Below are positions 58,201 to 64,000 of a stretch of DNA of 64,000 nucleotides, piece by piece (the stretch's first letter is position 1; every line of letters starts with the position of its first letter). The notes beneath the pieces were generated by a model. It worked only from the letters and a program-made list of their open reading frames with translations. It was not told the origin of the DNA and made no database searches. The stretch is from an uncultured Eisenbergiella sp. (GTDB taxonomy: Bacteria; Bacillota; Clostridia; Lachnospirales; Lachnospiraceae), in NCBI GenBank assembly GCA_947627215.1, contig CANQVD010000012.1:1-64000 (forward strand). The letters run 5' to 3'. Position numbers and translations under genes: made by a program.

Positions 58201-59181
58201 ATGGAAGACTTCAGCAAAAAATACAAATTATCCGATGAGGAGCTGTTTGCCCCTGTCAATCACGACGATTTGGCCTCCGAAAAAATCACCGCGCCCAGGT
58301 ATTCCTACTGGAAATCCGTGTTCCGTGTGTTTTTCCGCAACAGGGTCAATATCGTGGTGCTCACACTGCTGGCTATCCTGATCGCTTTCGCGTTCATTTA
58401 TCCGGTCATCATCCATTACGATCCGGCGGTGAATCCGTACCTCAACCTGACCGATATGGGCGCGCAGCATTTGAATCCGAAAAAGGCCATCGAACACTTC
58501 GGATTCAATATCAAGTGGATTTTCGGCACCAGCGGTCAGGGGGCTTCCACGTTTGATTCCATCTGGCACGGCTCCCGGCTGTCCATCATGCTGGCGGTCA
58601 TCTGTGCGGCCATCAATATGTCCATCGGCATCATTCTGGGCGCCATCTGGGGCTTTTCCAGAAAAGTGGACATCGTTATGAATGAGGTTTACAACGTGCT
58701 GGGCAACATCCCCATGACGCTGCTGATTTCCGTCATGGTGCTTGTGTTCTCCCCCAGCTTCTGGACGCTGGTTTTCGCTATGACGGTCATCGGATGGCTG
58801 GGCATGGCCTATTATATCCGGACCCGTGTCATCATCATCCGCGACCACGAGTACAATCTGGCGTCCCGGTGTCTGGGTACCAATATTTTCAAGATTGCCC
58901 TGAAAAATATCCTTCCGTTTATGACATCCGTTATTGTGCTGGAGATCGCCGCGGCCATCCCCGGTTATATTTCCTACGAGGTGTTCTTAAGCTATATCGG
59001 TCTGGGCATCAATGAGGCGACGCTGGGCCGTCTGATCCAGGAGGCACAGAACGCCATGTCCACGCCCGGATGGGGATGGGAATTCTGGTCCCCCGTGGCG
59101 GTGGCCAGCGTGATCACCGTGGTGCTTTATGTCGTAGGACAGAATCTGGGCGATGCATCCGACCCCAGAACGCATATGTGA
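58201..59181 (+). CDS. oppC: Oligopeptide ABC transporter permease OppC
   Basis: 326 residues. ATG at 58201 is seven bases after GAGGTGA; a GTG at 58192 would overlap the oppB stop. The N-terminal OppC_N helix (RVNIVVLTLLAILIAFAFIY) precedes a five-helix core with the EAA-like loop YNLASRCLGTNIFKIALKNI and GLGINEATLG near the end. It pairs with OppB to form the channel. Confidence 0.92.
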   Translation: MEDFSKKYKLSDEELFAPVNHDDLASEKITAPRYSYWKSVFRVFFRNRVNIVVLTLLAILIAFAFIYPVIIHYDPAVNPYLNLTDMGAQHLNPKKAIEHFGFNIKWIFGTSGQGASTFDSIWHGSRLSIMLAVICAAINMSIGIILGAIWGFSRKVDIVMNEVYNVLGNIPMTLLISVMVLVFSPSFWTLVFAMTVIGWLGMAYYIRTRVIIIRDHEYNLASRCLGTNIFKIALKNILPFMTSVIVLEIAAAIPGYISYEVFLSYIGLGINEATLGRLIQEAQNAMSTPGWGWEFWSPVAVASVITVVLYVVGQNLGDASDPRTHM

Positions 59182-59194
59182 GGAGGACAGACAG

Positions 59195-60952
59195 ATGGAA
59201 GATAAAAAAGTATTGCTCTCCGTTCGCGACCTCCACGTCAAGTTTCGCGTTCGAGGCAGGGTGCTGACCGCGATCCGGGGTATTGACCTGGATATTTATG
59301 AAAACGAATCCATCGCCATCGTGGGCGAGTCCGGCTCCGGCAAATCCGTCTTCACCAAGACCTTCGCAGGGATGCTGGATTCCAACGGCTTCATTTCCGA
59401 AGGGCGTCTGATTTTTTCCGACGACGAGCTGGCCGATACCCATGTGCCCAACGGCTCCGTCGCGCAGAGGTTCATGAGCCATGCGAAGGCGAAGCTGGAC
59501 GAATACTCGAAGCTGGAGTTCGGCGCGAAGACCTGGCAGGAAATGGAACAGTTGAAAACGGAACGGAAGGAACGCATGGGCCTCTCCCATGAGGAGCAGC
59601 AGACCGCCGACAGGGCGCTGAAAGCGCTGACGGACGAGCGCACCAACCTTTTCAACCTGAAGCAGACGCTGGATCCCAGGAATCAGAAGCAGGAGATCCG
59701 TGAAGCGGCCGCAAAGATGAAGGAATACGACCGGAAGATCAGGGAGCTGAAGGAGGCCAACGAGCAGAAGGCGAAGGCCCACAAGGCCGCAGCCGCCGCG
59801 GATACGGCCTATCAGAGCGCATACGAGAAAAAAATGGCTGAGCTCAAGGCCCGCTACGCGCAGGAGATCGCCGGCACGCCGGACAAAAAGACGCTGGCGC
59901 GCAACGAGATCCTGGCGAAGGAGATCTATCTTTCCATCGGCCGCTACAGCTTCAATAAGCGCCTGCAGTTGATGAACGGCCTTCTGAAGGCGCTGAAGCA
60001 GGCCATGACCATGGGCGTGAATCTGGACGATGAGGCGGAGCGCAACAAGGTGTTCGATACGGTCGCCTTCCGGGTGAGATATCTGGACGAGACGCCGGAA
60101 AGCCTGCACGGCACCTGTATCCTGAACCTGGCCAACGTCAAATTCGCGGGCGACTGGAACCAGATCCGGGGACGCCGGATCGCCACCGTGTTCCAGGATC
60201 CCATGACCAGCCTGAACCCCATCGTCACCATCGGCAAACAGATCACATCTGTGATTGTGCGCCATCAGGGCTGCTCCGAGGTGGAGGCGAGACGCCGCGC
60301 CATCGAGCTGATGCACAAGGTGGGCATTCCCAACGCGGAGAGCCGCTTTGACGATTATCCGTTCCAGTATTCCGGCGGTATGCGCCAGAGGATCGTCATC
60401 GCCATCGCGCTTTCCTGCCAGCCCAAGATCCTGATCTGCGACGAGCCCACCACGGCGCTGGACGTGACCATTCAGGCCCAGATCCTGAAGCTCATCAAGG
60501 ATCTGCAGAAGGAATTTGGCTACACCATCGTGTTCATCACCCACGACCTGGGTGTGGTGGCCAATATCGCGGACCGCGTGGCGGTGCTGTACGCCGGGCA
60601 GATCATCGAGCTGGGAAATGTGGACGAGGTGTTTTACGATCCCCATCATCCCTACACTTGGGCGCTGCTTTCCAGCCTTCCGCAGTTGGCCAGAAGCGGC
60701 AGCAAGCTCTATTCCATCACGGGCACGCCGCCGTCCCTTTACAACAGCATCGTGGGCGACGCTTTTGCGCCCCGCAACCCGTTCTGCTTAAAGATCGACA
60801 CGCTGGAGGAGCCTCCGATGTTTCGGATCACAGATACGCATTACGCCAAGACCTGGCTGCTGGATCCGAGAGCGCCGAAGATCGAGAAGCCCGAGGGCAT
60901 TCAGGATATTCACGAGAAGATCCTGGGCGCCTACAACATAGAAGAGATATAG
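59195..60952 (+). CDS. oppD: OppD-like ABC ATPase with a large coiled-coil insertion
   Basis: 585 residues; ATG at 59195 with AGGAGG. Walker A GESGSGKS (44-51), Q-loop Gln334, signature SGGMRQR (393-399), Walker B ILICDEP (412-418), switch His450, and the C-terminal oligopeptide/dipeptide domain ([10 protein letters not shown]). Between residues about 80 and 315, inside the nucleotide-binding domain, lies an insertion of about 235 residues that is mainly charged coiled coil ([40 protein letters not shown]). Ordinary OppD (about 330 residues) lacks it. The ATPase motifs are intact. Function of the insert unknown. Confidence 0.9.
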   Translation: MEDKKVLLSVRDLHVKFRVRGRVLTAIRGIDLDIYENESIAIVGESGSGKSVFTKTFAGMLDSNGFISEGRLIFSDDELADTHVPNGSVAQRFMSHAKAKLDEYSKLEFGAKTWQEMEQLKTERKERMGLSHEEQQTADRALKALTDERTNLFNLKQTLDPRNQKQEIREAAAKMKEYDRKIRELKEANEQKAKAHKAAAAADTAYQSAYEKKMAELKARYAQEIAGTPDKKTLARNEILAKEIYLSIGRYSFNKRLQLMNGLLKALKQAMTMGVNLDDEAERNKVFDTVAFRVRYLDETPESLHGTCILNLANVKFAGDWNQIRGRRIATVFQDPMTSLNPIVTIGKQITSVIVRHQGCSEVEARRRAIELMHKVGIPNAESRFDDYPFQYSGGMRQRIVIAIALSCQPKILICDEPTTALDVTIQAQILKLIKDLQKEFGYTIVFITHDLGVVANIADRVAVLYAGQIIELGNVDEVFYDPHHPYTWALLSSLPQLARSGSKLYSITGTPPSLYNSIVGDAFAPRNPFCLKIDTLEEPPMFRITDTHYAKTWLLDPRAPKIEKPEGIQDIHEKILGAYNIEEI

Positions 60953-60968
60953 AAAGGAGGCGGACGAG

Positions 60969-62264
60969 TTGAGCGAGAATACAAAGAAAAGCCTCCTGGG
61001 CGACTGCCCGGTGGATGAAAACGGCAGAGAGATCCTGCTGAGCCTGAAAAACGTGGACATCACCTTCGGCAAGGGCGATACCGCCGTCCACGCCGTCACC
61101 GACGCTTCCTTTGACATTTACCGGGGCGAGACGTTTTCCCTGGTCGGCGAATCCGGTTCCGGCAAGACCACCATCGGCCGGGCCGTGATCCGGGTCAATC
61201 CCCTGGCGGCCGGTGAGATCGACTACCGCGGGACGAAAATCTCCGGCAAGATCTCCCATGCGCTGGACCGGGAGGTCATCCGGAACATCCAGATGGTGTT
61301 CCAGGATCCGGCGGCGTCCCTGAACGAGCGCGCCACCGTGGACTACATCATTTCCGAGGGCCTTTACAATTTCCACCTCTTTGAGAACGAGGCGGACAGG
61401 GTCCGCAAGGTGGAGACCATGATCGAGCAGGTGGGCCTGCTTCCGGAGCACCTGACCCGTTATCCCCATGAGTTTTCCGGCGGTCAGAGACAGCGTATCG
61501 GCATCGCCCGCGCGATGGTCATGGAGCCCGAGCTGGTGGTGGCCGACGAGCCCATTTCGGCTCTGGACGTATCCATCCGCGCGCAGGTGCTGAATCTGAT
61601 GAAGAAATTCCAGCGCGAAAAGAACCTGACCTATCTGTTCATCGCGCACGACCTGTCCGTGGTACGTTTTATTTCCGACCGGATCGGCGTCATTTACAAG
61701 GGCCGGATCGTGGAAGTGGCCTCCGCCGAGGAGCTGTTCAATTTCCCGCTCCATCCCTACACCCATTCGCTCATCTCCGCGATCCCCATTCCGGATCCGC
61801 AGCTTGAGAAGCATAAGGTGCTCTATACCTACGATCCGTCCATTCACGATTATTCCGTGGACAAGCCGGAGTTCGTCAATATCGGGCACGACCACTGGGT
61901 ATACGGCAACAAAGAAGAGATCGCACGCTACAAGGCCCTGCGCGAAAAGGGAGAGCCGGTGAAGGCCATCACCATCACGCACGACCCGGAGAAGATCCAA
62001 ACCTCCGTGCAGGAAAAGGAGGCGCTGAACGCCGCCGCGGAAGCGCAGTTTCTGGCCGCGCCGGTGCACGATACCGGCAGCAAGCTTTACGCCATCGCGT
62101 CGTTCTTCCTGCCCATCCTGGGGCTGATCGCGGCGTTCTTCTTCAAACGTTCCAATTACATCCGGAACTATAAGATGTGTAAAAAAGGCGCTCTCATCGG
62201 CTTTGCCGTGCTGGGAGTCATCCTTCTGATCTTCCTTCTGCTGCTCCTGCTGGCGGTCCTGTAG
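60969..62264 (+). CDS. oppF: OppF-like ABC ATPase with C-terminal membrane hairpin
   Basis: 431 residues. Start codon TTG at 60969 after AAAGGAGG; no alternative ATG fits. Walker A GESGSGKT (60-67), signature [20 protein letters not shown] as Walker B, and the [12 protein letters not shown] switch region. After the usual C-terminal end (about 330) the protein continues about 100 residues with two predicted transmembrane helices (about 373-391 and 407-431), ending [10 protein letters not shown] membrane-tethered ATP-binding subunit is unusual for the Opp family. Confidence 0.9.
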   Translation: MSENTKKSLLGDCPVDENGREILLSLKNVDITFGKGDTAVHAVTDASFDIYRGETFSLVGESGSGKTTIGRAVIRVNPLAAGEIDYRGTKISGKISHALDREVIRNIQMVFQDPAASLNERATVDYIISEGLYNFHLFENEADRVRKVETMIEQVGLLPEHLTRYPHEFSGGQRQRIGIARAMVMEPELVVADEPISALDVSIRAQVLNLMKKFQREKNLTYLFIAHDLSVVRFISDRIGVIYKGRIVEVASAEELFNFPLHPYTHSLISAIPIPDPQLEKHKVLYTYDPSIHDYSVDKPEFVNIGHDHWVYGNKEEIARYKALREKGEPVKAITITHDPEKIQTSVQEKEALNAAAEAQFLAAPVHDTGSKLYAIASFFLPILGLIAAFFFKRSNYIRNYKMCKKGALIGFAVLGVILLIFLLLLLLAVL

Positions 62265-63647
62265 ATGAAGCGGGGCGCAGGCAGGGGAAAGGGGGCCTAC
62301 CTTCCGAAACCGGAAAAGGCAGAGGTCCCGGATCAATATGTAAAGCTCAGGATCGCCGCGGCCGTCATCTCTCTGGTGATCGCCGCGGCGTCCATCAGTT
62401 ACGGCGTCGTTCTGCTGACGGGAACGGAGAAGGGCTGGCAGACCGTAACCGCTTCCGCGGGCGGCGCGCAGTATGCGGCGGACTTTGTGCTGACCTATGA
62501 GCTGGGCGCATCGGGCAAGTCGGCCCGGACCGAGAACCGGGAACTGAAGCAGCTCTATACCGAGGCGTGTCTGACGGCGGGCAGGGCATTTGACGCCGGG
62601 ACGGACGGGTTCGGCGGGGCCGACGGCTCGGTCGCGGGCGCGGAAACGGCCGATGGTTCGGGCGCGGAGTCGGGCGCCGGTGCGGACAGTGCCGGGGGCT
62701 CGGGAGCGGCTGACGGTTCGGGCTCGGGCGGCGCGGCGTTTCCCGGCAGCCTGGGGGCGCTGAATGCGGCGCCGGGCGAGAGCGTGGAGCTGGAGCCTGT
62801 GCTGTATGAGGCGTTTTCGCTTCTGGAACAGTACGGGGACCGGTCGGTTTATCTGGGGCCCGCGTACCGGCTCTATGAGAACGTGTTCACCTGTACGCAG
62901 GACTGGCAGCTTGAAGACTACGATCCGGAGCGCAATGAAGAGCTTCGGGAGCTGTTCGGGCGTATCGCCGCCTTTGCGCGGGATCCGGACAGCGTGCGGG
63001 TGGAGCTGCTGGGAGAGAACAGGGCCAGACTTTGCCTGTCGGAGGAATACCGGGCGTTCCTGGAGGAGGAAGAGCTGGGCGGCGCGCTGGACTTCGGCTG
63101 GATGAAGAATGCGTTTCTGGCGGATTATATTGCGGATACGCTGAAGGCCGCGGGCTTTACGCGCGGGAGTGTCTCCAGCTTTGACGGATATGTTCGGAAT
63201 CTGGACGGGGAAAGCGGAACGGGCTACAGCCTGAATCTGTTTGATTTTCCGGAGGATACGGCGATCCAGGCGGCGCGTCTGGATTATCAGGGCGCGAAGA
63301 GCTTCGTTTCCTACCGGAATTTCCCGGTGACAGCGGAGGATGCCCGGCGCGTCTGTCTGGCCGCGGACGGGAGCAGAAAGAGCCTCTATCTGTCTCTGGA
63401 GGACGGGCTGCCCTGTACGGGGGCGGACAGCCTGACGGCGTATTCCGATTCGCTGGGCTGTGCGCAGATCATGCTTTGCACCTCTCCCGTGTTCGTGCAG
63501 CGGCAGATTTCGGAGGCGGAGCTGACGGCCCTTGCGGAGAAGGGAGTCCAGACGGTTCTGGCCGGCGACGGCAGGCTGCTGGTCACGGATGCCGGCGCAC
63601 AGCTTGAAAACGTGTACGGCGGCTATGAAACAGAGATCATCAGGTGA
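62265..63647 (+). CDS. Membrane-anchored ApbE-like protein lacking canonical catalytic residues
   Basis: 460 residues; the ATG directly follows the oppF stop without its own strong ribosome binding site, so it is probably translated by reinitiation. One anchor helix (about 28-52) and a Gly/Ala/Asp/Ser low-complexity linker (about 112-157). The outer domain follows the order of FAD:protein FMN transferases (ApbE): LGALNAAPGESVELEPVLYE, LDFGWMKNAFLADYIADTLK, and LEDGLPCTGADSLTAYSDSL in place of the usual DPxTG loop. The GG-x-AKG loop is replaced by FGWMKNAF, so FMN transfer activity is doubtful. A binding or assembly role with the transporter is inferred from the operon only. Confidence 0.6.
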   Translation: MKRGAGRGKGAYLPKPEKAEVPDQYVKLRIAAAVISLVIAAASISYGVVLLTGTEKGWQTVTASAGGAQYAADFVLTYELGASGKSARTENRELKQLYTEACLTAGRAFDAGTDGFGGADGSVAGAETADGSGAESGAGADSAGGSGAADGSGSGGAAFPGSLGALNAAPGESVELEPVLYEAFSLLEQYGDRSVYLGPAYRLYENVFTCTQDWQLEDYDPERNEELRELFGRIAAFARDPDSVRVELLGENRARLCLSEEYRAFLEEEELGGALDFGWMKNAFLADYIADTLKAAGFTRGSVSSFDGYVRNLDGESGTGYSLNLFDFPEDTAIQAARLDYQGAKSFVSYRNFPVTAEDARRVCLAADGSRKSLYLSLEDGLPCTGADSLTAYSDSLGCAQIMLCTSPVFVQRQISEAELTALAEKGVQTVLAGDGRLLVTDAGAQLENVYGGYETEIIR

Positions 63648-63648
63648 G

Positions 63649-63686
63649 ATCCGGCCGGGGAACAAAGGCCCCGGGCCGGATTTTTC
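63649..63686 (+). terminator. Terminator of the opp operon
   Basis: ATCCGGCCGGGG (63649-63660) pairs with GCCCCGGGCCGGAT (63668-63681), followed by TTTTTC. It lies directly after the last stop codon. Confidence 0.9.
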
Positions 63687-64000
63687 TGTCAGCATCAAAA
63701 TGGTATTTTCTTGTCTGTGGTACGGGACGGCATTTTTGGCATATATGATAAGAATTCCGTGAGAAACTGTGCTTAATATTCGATAATTTTGTGAAAAATA
63801 CACAGAAAAGACGAAAGCCCGAACGGGCATCAAAGTTATAATTTTGTATAAATTAACAAAAATCAACAGAATCAGACAAAAAGTATTTGAAAAAAATTAA
63901 TAAAAACTATGGTAATTTTATTCGGCGTGTGGTATGATTTGCATAATAGGAGCTATTCCTTCCGCAGGCATATTGATTGCGGACGGATCGGCCCGAAACG
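63687..64000. other. Intergenic end of window
   Basis: No gene is visible. The stretch 63840-63960 is very AT-rich and may hold the promoter of a gene beyond the window. A small GCCCG-AA-CGGGC hairpin lies near 63820. Confidence 0.4.

Overview
The window looks like a chromosomal segment of a fairly GC-rich Lachnospiraceae (Clostridia, Bacillota) genome and contains the replication origin. The gene order rpmH-rnpA-yidD-yidC-jag-mnmE-mnmG-rsmG-parA-parB on one strand and dnaA-dnaN-S4 protein-recF-gyrB-gyrA on the other is the classical Firmicutes origin layout. The DUF3881 and DUF4446 genes, serS next to parAB, and the surface-protein style all point to Lachnospiraceae. No species is claimed.

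Layout. (1) 1-700: end of an integrated mobile element. It holds a partial element gene, a terminator, and a 3' fragment of tRNA-Arg(CCT) that is probably an attachment site, followed by the tRNA's own terminator. 700-1300 holds gene debris and one small hypothetical gene. (2) 1495-6456: a 1653-residue wall-anchored protein with His/Cys repeats, a predicted beta-helix, three pilin-type isopeptide domains, an Asp-Thr stalk and a non-LPXTG tail. (3) 7084-17930: accessory genes. These are a membrane-anchored six-hairpin-like protein, a DUF3800 gene behind a perfect promoter and a three-hairpin leader ending in a terminator, a beta-lactamase-fold serine hydrolase, a candidate small RNA, a BlaI/M56 regulatory pair with an unusual C-terminal domain, a GH141-like enzyme, and birA-bioY. 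(4) 17960-21686: two unrecognised genes divergent from a ClpX-like AAA+ ATPase. (5) 21779-33610, minus strand: DUF3881, serS, DUF4446, parB, parA, a perfect parS site, rsmG, mnmG, mnmE, jag, yidC, yidD, rnpA, rpmH. (6) 33611-42686: oriC with DnaA boxes, then dnaA to gyrA. (7) 42700-51730: carbohydrate and surface genes, namely a DUF4838 protein, a PfkB sugar kinase, an MBOAT/SGNH O-acylation pair and a GH2 beta-galactosidase, followed by a long palindromic repeat element. (8) 52102-53394: an AlbA_2/Schlafen-type regulator preceded by three GAATATTCG boxes. (9) 53790-63690: an oligopeptide ABC transporter operon with a long structured leader, an OppD-like ATPase carrying a coiled-coil insertion of about 235 residues, an OppF-like ATPase with a C-terminal membrane hairpin, and a degenerate ApbE-like last gene.

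How it fits together. The core block handles replication start, chromosome partition, tRNA and rRNA modification and membrane protein insertion. The flanks carry surface, glycan-degradation, peptide-uptake and sensing functions expected of a gut commensal. The most promising leads for something undescribed are the DUF3800 leader RNA, the AAA+ plus two-unknown-gene cluster, the remodelled Opp ATPases with the ApbE-like protein, the His/Cys-repeat adhesin, and the palindromic element at 51761-52010. All functional calls rest on reading motifs by eye; no database search was run.
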